Virus record (IMG/VR): IMGVR_UViG_3300005529_000040
Coordinates: 1 to 60,892 of that record
DNA: 60,892 nt
Origin: a virus
Strand: one strand, 5' to 3'
The notes beneath the pieces were generated by a model. It made no database searches. It saw nothing but the letters and a program-made list of their open reading frames with translations, and was not told the DNA's origin. Positions 42,785-51,949 of the stretch are shown here, one piece after another; positions within the stretch are counted from its first letter, which is position 1, and each line of letters starts with the position of its first letter. The translations under genes were made by a program, and so were the position numbers.

Positions 42785-43774
42785 TTAAGCAGCAGAGGTG
42801 CCAGCGAAGTGCTTACTTGCCACTTCCCAGGCTTCGTCGTGTTTAGAGCCGATATAGTCTTTCCGGCCCCCAGCGTCCTTACGGACGTTGTCACGCTGCT
42901 GATCTTTTCCTTTTCCGGCCGCGCCGGTGTTGGGCAAGTTTTTATTGCGCTGCAACTGCTTGCCCTTGTTCAGCGCCGTGTTGCTCGGTTGCTGAGAAGT
43001 TGCCTGGCCCGTCCAGCCGAGATTTTTCTTCACGGCTTCGTAGCCTTCTTTCAGCACCGCCTGGGTAACGGTTCCACCCGCCCAGAATTTCTGGACGCGT
43101 TCGTCGTTACTGTTGATCCACGCTGTAATCAGCGTTTCAACAATGCCAGCCTTGGTGCCTTCAGCGTCATCGCTGATTTTGTCGGCAGCAAGGAACTGCA
43201 CCACGCTGTTCTTACCGTCTGCGATTACGGACTGACGGCGCATCTCTTGTGCAGCTTCAGCGCCCTGAGTCGTCGAATTTTTGAATTCTTCGAACTCTTT
43301 CTTGAGCGCTTGCAGGTCCTCCTTCGGAACAAATCCGAGTCTTGGAGCATGCTTTTGAAGCCACTTTAGAGCCGCTTTGTCCTCTTTCGACAGCTCGGCA
43401 TCGTCGTCCGATGAGGTGGCGCCTTTTCCCTGATCGCCATTCTGCACAGACGACTTGTTTGCCTTTTCAAACTCAGACAGTTTCTGACGAGAAGAAATCA
43501 ACTCTTCGAAAAGCTGAGATGCGATCTTGGGATCCTTCACGCCATAGCGTTCCAGTTCCTTTTCCCAAGCAGATAACTGCGCGATTCGAGTGCCAGCTTC
43601 GTTGTACGCGCGAATGGCCTCTTCACGCGTCTTGTACTGCTGACGATCGTTTACGACCAAGAAAGGCTGATCGCCCTGGTCGTCGCTTTTGCCGCCGGAG
43701 TTCCCAGCGTCGTCATTGGTTTCTTCGACATCGACCTCACCTTGAGTACCAAGGCTTTCGTCGTCGTACGGCAT
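42785..43774 (-). CDS. Capsid scaffolding protein
   Basis: A 329-aa acidic protein directly before the capsid gene. Asp/Glu/Gly-rich N-terminus, long helices with heptads (EEAIRAYNEAGTRIAQLSAW, EEFKNSTTQGAEAAQEMRRQ), and a basic, Gln/Asn-rich C-terminus (about 270-320) suited to binding the capsid inner face. It would guide procapsid assembly and then leave or be degraded. Call by composition and order. Confidence 0.7.
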   Translation of the reverse strand: MPYDDESLGTQGEVDVEETNDDAGNSGGKSDDQGDQPFLVVNDRQQYKTREEAIRAYNEAGTRIAQLSAWEKELERYGVKDPKIASQLFEELISSRQKLSEFEKANKSSVQNGDQGKGATSSDDDAELSKEDKAALKWLQKHAPRLGFVPKEDLQALKKEFEEFKNSTTQGAEAAQEMRRQSVIADGKNSVVQFLAADKISDDAEGTKAGIVETLITAWINSNDERVQKFWAGGTVTQAVLKEGYEAVKKNLGWTGQATSQQPSNTALNKGKQLQRNKNLPNTGAAGKGKDQQRDNVRKDAGGRKDYIGSKHDEAWEVASKHFAGTSAA

Positions 43775-43853
43775 TTGTTACTTCGCTTTCTGTAGGGAGT
43801 AGCCCTACGCTGGATTTGCCGGCTTAAACATTGTCGGCAGAGTTCCAAAACTC

Positions 43854-44261
43854 TTAGTACGTGTGCTTCGCAGCTTTCGTCGACGTCTTTGCGTTCGAAA
43901 CGACGGTGGCGTGCGCCGCACTGTTAAGCGTCGAACCGGCTGTCGCGAGTTGCGCGATGCCTTTTACAAAATGTTCGACGCAGTCAAAAAAGTCATTGCC
44001 GCCGAATGTGCTCGCAGCATTGATTGCCGCCACGTAGTTCGTATTCGCAGGAAACAGGCTCTTTGCCTGTCGAACCGCATTCTTGGCCGCGGTAATTGCG
44101 TTGTTGATCACCGCAGAACTAGCAGTCACGCTCGTGGTGGCTTGGTCCGCTAGGTATTGGAGGAACTGTTTTGTGAATTCCTGGGCATCGGGCCCGCTGA
44201 ACGATGCGCGGGCTTTCAAGAACGCCTGGTAATTCGCGTCGGTATCTGGAACAAAAGCCAT
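43854..44261 (-). CDS. Hypothetical virion-region protein
   Basis: A 135-aa Ala/Asn/Thr-rich helical protein, no Cys signature, no membrane segment. Starts right after the preceding gene. Head or assembly role by position only. Confidence 0.5.
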   Translation of the reverse strand: MAFVPDTDANYQAFLKARASFSGPDAQEFTKQFLQYLADQATTSVTASSAVINNAITAAKNAVRQAKSLFPANTNYVAAINAASTFGGNDFFDCVEHFVKGIAQLATAGSTLNSAAHATVVSNAKTSTKAAKHTY

Positions 44262-44270
44262 ATGTCCCCC

Positions 44271-44747
44271 TTAGTCCTGCTCGCTGATCTGCCCAAGCAA
44301 CGTTGCTTCAGGCGCCCACGTGTAGCCGCGCGCAAACACGACATAGACAACGAGGTCGGTCGGCTGCACAGGAGACGTGCCGTTCAGGATCTGGGTGATA
44401 TCCAAGCGAAGGAAATCGCCCTTGTTGACCGGAACCGGGTTCGAGCTCAGCGCACCGTAGTTGTCGGCCAGAATCGGCGTGTTGGCCGTTCCCAACTGCT
44501 TCGCGTGTGAGAAGTTGATCTTGGTCGCGCCAGAGAAGATTGACGTGCCGTTCTTCTTCAAGTCCGCAATGACGTCCTGCGTCGGAGCGCCGGATCCATC
44601 GGTGCCCATTACGCCGAACGCTGCAAAGACGGCCTTGATGAACCCGTTCGCAGGAGCGACGATGTTATCGATGTCGTTTGCGACCGCGGCCGCGCCAGCC
44701 TTGCGAAGCTCGAAAATCAGTTCCTGTTCATTCTTGATCTTAATCAT
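44271..44747 (-). CDS. Hypothetical virion-region protein, possible head decoration
   Basis: A 158-aa protein from an ATG after AAGGGAAACC; a longer upstream frame crosses the 125-bp spacer and is rejected. Mixed alpha/beta. Beta-rich end (LRLDITQILNG, DLVVYVVFARGYTW) is consistent with a capsid surface protein. No family recognised. Confidence 0.5.
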   Translation of the reverse strand: MIKIKNEQELIFELRKAGAAAVANDIDNIVAPANGFIKAVFAAFGVMGTDGSGAPTQDVIADLKKNGTSIFSGATKINFSHAKQLGTANTPILADNYGALSSNPVPVNKGDFLRLDITQILNGTSPVQPTDLVVYVVFARGYTWAPEATLLGQISEQD

Positions 44748-44872
44748 GTGGTTTCCCTTATAGTTTGCCCCGGCTTTTACTTCCGCCGGATACTCACGAG
44801 ATAATGCTACCAATTTCCGCGAAACTCCGTTTGCGAGTCCAAAACGCCGATGTTTTGCCAAAATGACACACC

Positions 44873-45214
44873 TTAGGGCTGGAACCATCCAGTGAGAACT
44901 GTGATGTTGTGAATCGTGACCTCAAGCATCCCGTAAGTGGTCCAAAGAGGAACAAGCGCCGCAAGGCAGACCGAGCCTTTCTTCGAGATCGGCGAGAAAA
45001 TCAAATAGAGGCCCAAACTGCACAGGACATACAAGCAAATGTATAAAAGTTTGAGGGTGATCAGGCGCCCGGTCAGAAGGTGATAAAACAGATCGCGCGC
45101 AAATGGGTTGGCTTCGAGCATTCCCCGCGACATGCCCACGACGGATGTAATGAGATCCAAAAGATTCGCGATTAGGAGAAACGCGTATGCCAGAAAAATC
45201 GGGCGCTTTGTCAT
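44873..45214 (-). CDS. Membrane protein, DUF5658-like
   Basis: A 113-aa protein with three hydrophobic segments (about 7-25, 50-72, 82-98). The signature NLLDLITSVVGMSRGMLEAN is typical of DUF5658 proteins. Inner membrane. Unusual in a head-gene region; it may be a late moron gene with a host-membrane effect. Confidence 0.6.
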   Translation of the reverse strand: MTKRPIFLAYAFLLIANLLDLITSVVGMSRGMLEANPFARDLFYHLLTGRLITLKLLYICLYVLCSLGLYLIFSPISKKGSVCLAALVPLWTTYGMLEVTIHNITVLTGWFQP

Positions 45215-45240
45215 GAATGTGATTTTAACGGAAGGGAAAA

Positions 45241-45597
45241 CTAGCGTTTTACGCTGGACAGACCTGATCTCATTCCGAGAGTGCTCGCTAACGTCGGAGC
45301 ATCGTTGTTCTGTGCAGCTAGCCTTTGCGCTACATCTAGCCCTGGGGCAGGCGCTACTGGAAGTTCGTGAGATTGGTTTTCGTCATACTGACGAAGCACA
45401 TTTTGTGCAGGTCCGCCTGCGGCGTTGTCCAATTCATACGCACCTTGCGAAAGCGCAAATGGATCCCAATTAACCGATCGAGCGCTATTCAGGAAGTCGC
45501 CCGCTGGACCAACTACACGATTCAGCTTCGCGGCGAGAGGAGAGGACAAAACCTTGTCGTACGCATTGCGCGCAACGTTCTGTAAACCGCCAGCCAT
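45241..45597 (-). CDS. Hypothetical protein
   Basis: A 118-aa protein, helical start then Pro/Ala/Gln-rich. No family recognised. Could be a small internal virion protein. Confidence 0.45.
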   Translation of the reverse strand: MAGGLQNVARNAYDKVLSSPLAAKLNRVVGPAGDFLNSARSVNWDPFALSQGAYELDNAAGGPAQNVLRQYDENQSHELPVAPAPGLDVAQRLAAQNNDAPTLASTLGMRSGLSSVKR

Positions 45598-45601
45598 ATG
45601 C

Positions 45602-45793
45602 TTAGTGACGCACGGCGTCGAAGCCGTGTTGAGGCTTTTCGCCCTTCATCGAATGTCCTTCGGCCGCGGCTTTGTTGAACTTTTTGGTGCCGTATTTCTT
45701 TCGGCCGATGGACGCGGCAAGCGCCCCAGGATTGGTGACACCTGGCTTGTGTGCCAGTTCACTTTTTAACGCAGAGAACCCAACGTACGCCAT
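45602..45793 (-). CDS. Small basic virion-region protein
   Basis: A 63-aa protein from the ATG after GGAAACTAAC. The middle, GALAASIGRKKYGTKKFNK, resembles a short conserved phage motif in small proteins near portal genes. Basic. Function unknown. Confidence 0.55.
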   Translation of the reverse strand: MAYVGFSALKSELAHKPGVTNPGALAASIGRKKYGTKKFNKAAAEGHSMKGEKPQHGFDAVRH

Positions 45794-45794
45794 G

Positions 45795-46025
45795 TTAGTT
45801 TCCGCTGCGGTCCTTGTTCCCTGCGTAGAGCGGTTTCGCAACGCTCGCGGAAGGACTCTTCGGTCCCAGACCGTTCTTGTTGGAGCTCGTGCGAGTGTGA
45901 TCCGCACTTACCGGCCGGCCATAAGCCCACGGCGAGCTGCCAGGATTGCCCTTTTTGTTCTGATGAGATCCCTGGCGAAAATTTTTCTTGCCGGGATACT
46001 GCATCTCATTCTTCGGTTCAGCCAT
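45795..46025 (-). CDS. Hypothetical disordered protein
   Basis: A 76-aa Asn/Gly/Ser/Lys-rich protein predicted to be largely unstructured. Stop lies 1 base before the next start. No family recognised. Confidence 0.45.
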   Translation of the reverse strand: MAEPKNEMQYPGKKNFRQGSHQNKKGNPGSSPWAYGRPVSADHTRTSSNKNGLGPKSPSASVAKPLYAGNKDRSGN

Positions 46026-46031
46026 GACTCT

Positions 46032-46334
46032 TTACTCCTTGTTCTTACGCAACGTTTTCAAATACTGCTCGACAGATTTAAGTCTATCGGATTTGTCGTT
46101 CGACTGTTTTAATGCGCCGTCCGTCGGCTCGTACCAATCGGAACAATAGCGATCGATCGGAAGAGGAATCTTGTCGGAACCCGCAGGCTTGTTCAAGCCT
46201 GCCCAAGCGATAAAATTCTTGTTGCCACAGAGTCCTTTCTTGGCGTCTTTCAGATACTCGCAGTTCGCGCACATGGATCCGCCGCGAGGGACTTCCATCG
46301 CAGCTTTGTGGTCTGGAGGGAGATTAGGCTGCAA
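46032..46334 (-). CDS. Small four-cysteine protein next to portal
   Basis: A 100-aa protein. CANCEYLKDAKKGLCGNKNF, then PIDRYCSDWYEP gives four Cys in a pattern seen in small phage proteins likened to high-potential iron-sulfur proteins; zinc binding is equally likely. Its start overlaps the portal stop. Confidence 0.6.
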   Translation of the reverse strand: MQPNLPPDHKAAMEVPRGGSMCANCEYLKDAKKGLCGNKNFIAWAGLNKPAGSDKIPLPIDRYCSDWYEPTDGALKQSNDKSDRLKSVEQYLKTLRKNKE

Positions 46335-48693
46335 GTGATCCTCCCGGCTGCGCCGCGGGCCCGCCTGGGATATGGATCGCGTCAGGGCTGCCTTCCGGTT
46401 TAATCACGTTGCTGCCGGCGGCGATGTCCTGTGTCTGTGCAGACGTGCCGAGCCTCGGATCAGGAACTTCGGATCCATCAGGAGTGGCGCCAGGTACGCT
46501 AGAGGCATTGTTCGACTGAGCTCCCGCCTGAGCACCGATCTGCGCCTGTCCGCTGGAAAGCTCCTCGTCTTCCGGAGTATCAGGCAATCCCATGCCGGCC
46601 AAAGCCATTTGTCGAGCCACAATATCCGTGACGGTATTTGCAATGTGCTCGTACCAGACCTGTTGGCGCTCTTCCGGCAGCTCGCGGAACTCATCCGTCT
46701 TCGCAAAGTCGGTGTGCATCATGAGATGCACTTTTGAGTTGTCGACCATCGGCCGGACTTGCGGCATGAACGATATATCTTCGAGGAACTGATCCTGTTC
46801 CTTCGCGGCGTCCTCAATGTCGATGTTCTTCGAACCCAAGAGATCCATTTCGCCGTACGCTTTGAGAATGTTGAAGCGCGTTTCTTCGTCTGCCGCAGGA
46901 TTGACCACGCCAAGCTGCACAAGCTGGGCGATGGTCGCGCGTTCGGTGGCGTTCGACTTCGGGAACATCCCGTTGTAGTCGATGATCAAGTTCACTGCTC
47001 CCTGGAGATCGGCCTTCGTAAACTTGGAGACCTGCCATTTGCGATTCTTGCCGGCAATCACGCGAATTCTCTCTTCATCCCAATTCTCGCGAGCAATCTC
47101 AAGCGCGAACAGCTCAAAATTGCGCCAGCCTTTTGCATATTCGCTCATCAGCGGCGACATGGACTTCTGCGCGCGCTCGCCGAGGTAAGCCAGTGCCGAA
47201 GCTGCGGTCACTCCTGGGGGAGTATCGCCGCCTTGCAAGAAGAATGTTCCGCCGACGCGCTCGATCGAGTCATCGATCTTGGCGATCAGCATGATCAAAG
47301 GTTGCAAGTTACTCAGCTCAGCAGGAATACGCTCGGGTTTGGCAAACTGTCCGCCGGCGCCCGCGGGAATCGCGTTGTACTTGACTTCCTGTCCAGGCTC
47401 GCCGGTGATGATGTCCGTTCCGGACCCTTTCGGAATCAGCCAGATCGGATTGCCCATTCTCTGTGCAGTCAGACGCAAGTTCGCTTCGACTGTGTTGCGG
47501 AAAATTTGCAAGGGAATGAGATCGTCCAAGCGCGTTTTGCGCCAGAACCGGCCGGGAACTTTGTCGAATCCGAAATGGACGAGCGGAAGGAAATATTGTC
47601 CCTTCTTAATTCCTGCTCCGTATTTCGTAGTGAGTGGTCCAGCCTCTACCACAGCCTGAGAATTGGCTCCAAGGCGTACAGCACGAAGTCCCTGAGGAAA
47701 TTTTTTGCTCGGTAGTTCATAGAATTCATAAGCGGTCACCTTTGGGTTTTTGGGCGCAGCCGGTCCGCCGCCGATGAAGCCTCCGGAAGCGCTAAAACTC
47801 GACGTGACGTGCGCCAGGACATCGAGATAATACTGCGAGAGATCATTTCCCCAATCGGCTTGGATAACCTTGGCGAATTCTGGCCAACGCTCTTTGGCAT
47901 AGTCCAGATCGTACCGACGCTGGCGCACAAACCGACGCTGGTTCTTCATGTCGGTGATGCGATGGTCCAAACGAATCTCAAAGGGTGAGCAGACATCAGC
48001 TTGAATCGCGCCGATCGGATACTGATCTCCAAGGGGCGCACCTTTTTCGTCTGTCGCTGGCTCGATGTCTTGGTGAAAGTCGCCTTGCTCTGCACAGACT
48101 GGACAGCTTCCCTCGGACTCGGCGAGCTCCTCTGGCTTCATGACGTTCCCGCAATGTGTGCAGGATTGGAACTGAACGAACGTCGTGCCAAAGTCGTCGG
48201 ACATGTTGTAGTGCGGAAGGAGAAATACATTCCCGGTTGCAATCAGCCAGCCAGCGAGATCCGTCTCCTTGTCATCGATCTGCGCTTCGGTGTAAATGAC
48301 TTCTCGAAGGCGATCGCCAACTTTGGCTGTGGCTTCGTCAGCCGGATCTTTGGTCGCAGGCTGATAGACGATCGGCACGCGATGCCCTTGGACAAGCTGC
48401 GCCACGATGTCGTTGTACTTTTCCTGAATCTTGTTGGTCTGGGCGCGTGGGAACCAGGCAGGCAATGCACGAGGTCGCCAGCGACCTCTTTCGTAAATTA
48501 CCCATTGTTGCCCGGCCAGGAACAAGATGTTTCTAAACCACTCCCTCTCGAAGAGGGACCTTTGAAAGCGATCAATCGAGAGTGCGCGATCAATGCGAGC
48601 ACTGATTGCCTGGACGTCTTCGTAAGGATCTTTCCCTTGTTCAGCGTCTTCGTCTAATTGTTCATCATCAGGATTGTCGACGTATTCGGCCAT
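46324..48693 (-). CDS. Portal protein with internal zinc ribbon
   Basis: A 789-aa dodecamer-type portal. Clip and wing features include FEREWFRNILFLAGQQWVIY and RAQTNKIQEKYNDIVAQLVQ near the start, ATGNVFLLPHYN, and a long helical stem/crown. It is much larger than T7 gp8 (536 aa) and close in size to P22-type portals. Unusual insertion at about 178-205: CTHCGNVM...CPVC, a zinc ribbon. C-terminal 100 residues are Gln/Ala/Pro-rich. GAAGG before the ATG and a TATAAT-like box about 30 bases upstream. Confidence 0.85.
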   Translation of the reverse strand: MAEYVDNPDDEQLDEDAEQGKDPYEDVQAISARIDRALSIDRFQRSLFEREWFRNILFLAGQQWVIYERGRWRPRALPAWFPRAQTNKIQEKYNDIVAQLVQGHRVPIVYQPATKDPADEATAKVGDRLREVIYTEAQIDDKETDLAGWLIATGNVFLLPHYNMSDDFGTTFVQFQSCTHCGNVMKPEELAESEGSCPVCAEQGDFHQDIEPATDEKGAPLGDQYPIGAIQADVCSPFEIRLDHRITDMKNQRRFVRQRRYDLDYAKERWPEFAKVIQADWGNDLSQYYLDVLAHVTSSFSASGGFIGGGPAAPKNPKVTAYEFYELPSKKFPQGLRAVRLGANSQAVVEAGPLTTKYGAGIKKGQYFLPLVHFGFDKVPGRFWRKTRLDDLIPLQIFRNTVEANLRLTAQRMGNPIWLIPKGSGTDIITGEPGQEVKYNAIPAGAGGQFAKPERIPAELSNLQPLIMLIAKIDDSIERVGGTFFLQGGDTPPGVTAASALAYLGERAQKSMSPLMSEYAKGWRNFELFALEIARENWDEERIRVIAGKNRKWQVSKFTKADLQGAVNLIIDYNGMFPKSNATERATIAQLVQLGVVNPAADEETRFNILKAYGEMDLLGSKNIDIEDAAKEQDQFLEDISFMPQVRPMVDNSKVHLMMHTDFAKTDEFRELPEERQQVWYEHIANTVTDIVARQMALAGMGLPDTPEDEELSSGQAQIGAQAGAQSNNASSVPGATPDGSEVPDPRLGTSAQTQDIAAGSNVIKPEGSPDAIHIPGGPAAQPGGSLAA

Positions 48694-48735
48694 TCGGCGG
48701 CGCCTTCAAAAAGAAAAACTTCATGATAATTATAG

Positions 48736-49170
48736 TTATTTCTGTGCAGAAGCATTTTTGAGCTCTTCGAGCATTTGATCGCTCGCTTCCTTCAGCTCGT
48801 CAGTGAGCTCAAGCCCAGCATCGTCATAGAGGGTGTTCATGGTCTCACCGTACAGCTCGCCGAGCTCTTTCTCGCGCTCTTTCCAACGTTCCTCGGCCTT
48901 TTTCTCGCGCTCGGACGCTTCCTTCCGCCCGATCGACGTGACTTCCGGCAGGCCAGTGCTGGTCATGAAAGCGTCAAGCTGATGGTCCGCACGTTCCTGG
49001 GCTTCCTCGAATTTCTTGCGATAGAATTCGATCTCGCTGTAGGCTTTGTCGGCACGCTCTTTCTGCACAGCAAGACGCTCCTCGAGCGCGACAAGCTTCT
49101 GTGCAGCTAACTGTTCCTGCAAAGCCATTTCCTGAGCGGTTAAGATGGTGTAGCCGAAAAGTTTCCTCAT
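48736..49170 (-). CDS. Coiled-coil protein
   Basis: A 144-aa protein from the ATG after AAAGGAAATTCA, which overlaps the upstream stop (ATGA). Nearly all heptad-repeat helix (EMALQEQLAAQKLVALEERL onward). Between portal and terminase; might be an assembly or packaging aid. Confidence 0.55.
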   Translation of the reverse strand: MRKLFGYTILTAQEMALQEQLAAQKLVALEERLAVQKERADKAYSEIEFYRKKFEEAQERADHQLDAFMTSTGLPEVTSIGRKEASEREKKAEERWKEREKELGELYGETMNTLYDDAGLELTDELKEASDQMLEELKNASAQK

Positions 49171-49328
49171 TGAATTTCCTTTCCACAAAAAACACAGCTG
49201 GTTGTCCACGTGGGTTCGGGTTTGGTCCACCAATAGATTGCTCCGATGACGTGAGGCAGTCCGTAATTCGGATGCTGGCCATCACGACCGCCGGCTCTGC
49301 ACAGATCAGGAGTTTTGCGTTCTGCCAT
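49167..49328 (-). CDS. Small CxxC protein (53 aa) after terminase
   Basis: Read directly: starts MAERKTPDLCRAGGRDGQ and ends SCVFCGKEIQ. Its ATG shares a base with the terminase stop (TAATG) and its TGA overlaps the next ATG. Coupled on both sides, so very likely real. One CxxC pair plus an earlier Cys; possible zinc or redox role. Confidence 0.6.
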   Translation of the reverse strand: MAERKTPDLCRAGGRDGQHPNYGLPHVIGAIYWWTKPEPTWTTSCVFCGKEIQ

Positions 49329-50959
49329 TAGTATTCTGACTTTCCGGCGTATTCGTGCCTGAGGCTGTCGTCACTGATGGGCATCTCATTGATTTCGTCG
49401 AGATCGGCTTCGCGAAGAGCGGCGCCGCCGCTGCGTCGATACTGACGTTCGTGAATGCGTTTGTCGAGGGCCCGCATTTCGCGCGCGCTCAGGGGATCCT
49501 TTTCAGCCATCTGTTGATACTTCTCATCGATCGGATCCGGTTTGATTTTGTTAGCTGACGGACGGGTCATGGCCAGATAGCGAAACGCATCGCAGGTATC
49601 CCAGCGCGCAGTGTTCGATTTGTACGGCGTGTCGACTTTGTCCGGATCCCATTTGTAAGTGTCGTGCTCGCGGATGAACTGTTCGAATGTGTTGAACACG
49701 AACGCCTTTGGAGCGCCGAGGAAACGGAACTTCTGGAACTGTTCGTTCGGCTGCGTCTCGCTATACCAATCGGGCAAGTGCCGGCCCTTCTGGACGTGCA
49801 GATATCCGTTAGCTTGCAGAATGCCTGGCACAACTTCCTTGCGTGCGATCTGGCAATGGATGCCGTAGTCCTGGGCGAGTTCGACCATCGCAACTTTGTT
49901 CTCCCAGTCCATGACGAACGTGGTGCGCGCATCGTCCCAAGGCAGATGAGTCTTGATCCAATTCGCAATTTCGCTTACGCGGCCGGTGCGTTTGGTGAGC
50001 CCCTGAACGACGATGATGTTGTTGTCGTCGTCAATATAGCCAGGCACCACGGCCCAGGGAGAATCTCCTCCCACGTCGATCGAGACCACCAGAGGCCAGT
50101 GCTTCGGAATGTCAAACGGTTCGATAATGTGAACGGACCGGAACTGCTTGTCGCGCAGTCCGCCGTCGAACGACTTGTAAATCTTGCCGTGGAAGTCGTC
50201 GAACGAACAGTAGACGTAGCGCTCGACCCACTCCTTGTCCCAAGCCGCGATGTTCGCGTCGAAGAACGCGTCCTCGATGAACCCGCCGTTCGAGACGCGA
50301 TTTTCTTCTGAGTTCATGGCGACGCCGAGGAAATCCCCTGAGCGGAACGCCTGATAAAACTTCCCATTGAGCGGGAGCGCTTTTCCTTCCTTGTCCCGGG
50401 GCCACGGCTTGAACCGAGTAAAGAACATTTCCCAGATCCAGTCATGTCCGTTCGGGTTCGCAGCGACGAAACCAAATTTCTTGGGGGCGCGAATGAGACG
50501 AAGACGAGACGTCATCGCGTTCCAGTGATCGATCGTGCATTCTTCAGCCTGGTCGATGAAAAACCACCCCAGGTTGGCGCCCAGACGACGCGTTTTTGTC
50601 ATTGCTTTCGCGTCATGCAAGTGTCGGAACATGATGATCGAGCCGTTACGCAGCAGGACCGTCCGATTGCGCTTGTTGAAACTCTTGATCCACGACGGCG
50701 GGCACAATTCGAAGAACGTGATCATCGTGGACTCTTCAAGATCTGTGCCGTGATAGCGCAAAATCATCCCGACGTTGCCAGGAATACGCGCTGAAAGAAT
50801 CAGGCCTTTGATAACGCCAGCGTGCGTCTTGCCGCAGGCGAATCCACCATCCAAAGCAGAGAACCGTTCGGGCGCAAAGATGAATTCGCGTTGGGACGCG
50901 AGGAATTCACCAAAACGAGACGAAAGCTCGTGCTTTTGAATCGGCGTGGAGTTGAACAC
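49328..50959 (-). CDS. terL: Terminase large subunit
   Basis: A 543-aa packaging motor. ATPase: LDGGFACGKTHAG (Walker A, about residues 37-49) and GWFFIDQAEE (Walker B with catalytic Glu, about 130-139). Nuclease: VSIDVGGDSPWAVV (about 290), VMDWENK, and a late Asp-rich segment, the RNase H-like metal ligands. It joins the portal to pump DNA and cuts concatemers. Start is GTG with a GGAG immediately upstream, so the exact start is not certain. Confidence 0.9.
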   Translation of the reverse strand: MFNSTPIQKHELSSRFGEFLASQREFIFAPERFSALDGGFACGKTHAGVIKGLILSARIPGNVGMILRYHGTDLEESTMITFFELCPPSWIKSFNKRNRTVLLRNGSIIMFRHLHDAKAMTKTRRLGANLGWFFIDQAEECTIDHWNAMTSRLRLIRAPKKFGFVAANPNGHDWIWEMFFTRFKPWPRDKEGKALPLNGKFYQAFRSGDFLGVAMNSEENRVSNGGFIEDAFFDANIAAWDKEWVERYVYCSFDDFHGKIYKSFDGGLRDKQFRSVHIIEPFDIPKHWPLVVSIDVGGDSPWAVVPGYIDDDNNIIVVQGLTKRTGRVSEIANWIKTHLPWDDARTTFVMDWENKVAMVELAQDYGIHCQIARKEVVPGILQANGYLHVQKGRHLPDWYSETQPNEQFQKFRFLGAPKAFVFNTFEQFIREHDTYKWDPDKVDTPYKSNTARWDTCDAFRYLAMTRPSANKIKPDPIDEKYQQMAEKDPLSAREMRALDKRIHERQYRRSGGAALREADLDEINEMPISDDSLRHEYAGKSEY

Positions 50960-50993
50960 GCTCCAATTTTATTTGAATTTTGCGAACTCGGTT

Positions 50994-51254
50994 TTAGTGC
51001 CGGACGCTTCCGAACCCACCATGACTGTGCAGCAAGCTATTCGCCGGCGTCGGTTGCGTCGGAAACTTCGGCAAGGGAGACAACTGAGGTCCCAAGCTCG
51101 ATTTCGGCATGCTGGCGTTCATTCTGGGCATCGATTCGCCGCCGTGCGAGGGCATTCTGAGCTTCGGAGGCGCAATCGCGTTGCCTGATTTGGCTGCGCG
51201 CGGTAGCAGCGAGTTGATTGAAGTCCGCGGATGAAGTGCGTCGTTTCCGAACAT
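50994..51254 (-). CDS. Hypothetical disordered protein
   Basis: An 86-aa Pro/Ser/Met-rich protein. Composition is low complexity. An alternative frame over the same stretch gives a more helical protein, but it has no usable start codon. Kept at moderate confidence. Confidence 0.4.
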   Translation of the reverse strand: MFGNDALHPRTSINSLLPRAAKSGNAIAPPKLRMPSHGGESMPRMNASMPKSSLGPQLSPLPKFPTQPTPANSLLHSHGGFGSVRH

Positions 51255-51263
51255 AGGAATATT

Positions 51264-51491
51264 TTACGACATTCGACGAACGCCGTTTAATCCTGAGGCG
51301 TTTCCGGCCTTAGCCCCAGGATTTCCGCGGAGTCCCACGGTAGGAGGTGAACCGTTGCCGGACCGCGCCTTCTGTGCGCGTAACATTTGCACGAGATCGC
51401 GCACAGCAAAACCACTTGGCAAGCCCTGGCCGCTATGAGGATATCCACCCATGCCTTCGGTGGCTTCCATGAAGTAATCAGGAGCCGACAT
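51264..51491 (-). CDS. Hypothetical Gly-rich protein
   Basis: A 75-aa protein with a helical middle (FAVRDLVQMLRAQKARSG) and Gly/Asn-rich end. Start overlaps the upstream stop (TAATG). No family recognised. Confidence 0.5.
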   Translation of the reverse strand: MSAPDYFMEATEGMGGYPHSGQGLPSGFAVRDLVQMLRAQKARSGNGSPPTVGLRGNPGAKAGNASGLNGVRRMS

Positions 51492-51664
51492 TACAGCTTT
51501 GCTTTCAAAGCTGCCAGCTTCGCCTCGGCCAGCTTTATCGCATGCTCGACGCCGAAGAGTTTCTCTTCGAGCAGATCGAACAGGTTGTACTGAAAATGAT
51601 ACTCAGCGTAGCTGGTTGCGATTCCACCCAGCACCAAAAGGACGATTGCGCCAATGATCGACAT
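51491..51664 (-). CDS. Small membrane protein (57 aa)
   Basis: Read directly: an N-terminal membrane helix MSIIGAIVLLVLGGIATSYA followed by a Leu/Glu/Lys helix ending LAEAKLAALKAKL. GAGGAAATAAC precedes the ATG and its TAA overlaps the next ATG. Single-pass, tail in the cytoplasm. Confidence 0.6.
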   Translation of the reverse strand: MSIIGAIVLLVLGGIATSYAEYHFQYNLFDLLEEKLFGVEHAIKLAEAKLAALKAKL

Positions 51665-51665
51665 G

Positions 51666-51947
51666 TTATTTCCTCACTTGAGAAAGTCCACTGCTGCCTA
51701 ACGGTTTCATCCACTCTTGCAACGTCGCGTCCGGAATCCGGTGCTCGCCCTTAATTGGCGGGTGCGGACTGGTCACGCGCGTCAATGGGTTCAAATCGTA
51801 CGGAGGCTTCGTCTGCACAGGAGCTGGAGCGTTCTGGGCTTGGATGTTCTGCTTGATCGCTTTCGAAGACTCGAGAGCTTCATCGCCGATGCCTGCGACA
51901 CCTTTGACCTGGTTGACGTAATTCCGGATCGAATCGAGCGCGCTCAT
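51666..51947 (-). CDS. Hypothetical protein
   Basis: A 93-aa protein: helical first half (SIRNYVNQVKGVAGIGDE), Pro-rich second half. Starts 2 bases after the upstream stop. No family recognised. Confidence 0.5.
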   Translation of the reverse strand: MSALDSIRNYVNQVKGVAGIGDEALESSKAIKQNIQAQNAPAPVQTKPPYDLNPLTRVTSPHPPIKGEHRIPDATLQEWMKPLGSSGLSQVRK

Positions 51948-51949
51948 TG

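Noticed and set aside
42350-43369. A 339-aa rightward frame opposite the capsid and scaffold genes
   Set aside because: Antisense shadow: the opposite strand has clear capsid and scaffold proteins, and this frame has no start signal or recognisable domain.
46759-47715. A 318-aa rightward frame opposite the portal gene
   Set aside because: Shadow of the portal reading frame; no ribosome-binding site or motif.
50960-51257. An alternative helical frame (SSADFNQLAATARSQIRQRD...) over the gene at 50994
   Set aside because: More protein-like than the chosen frame but has no usable start codon between its stops; noted in case of a sequencing error.
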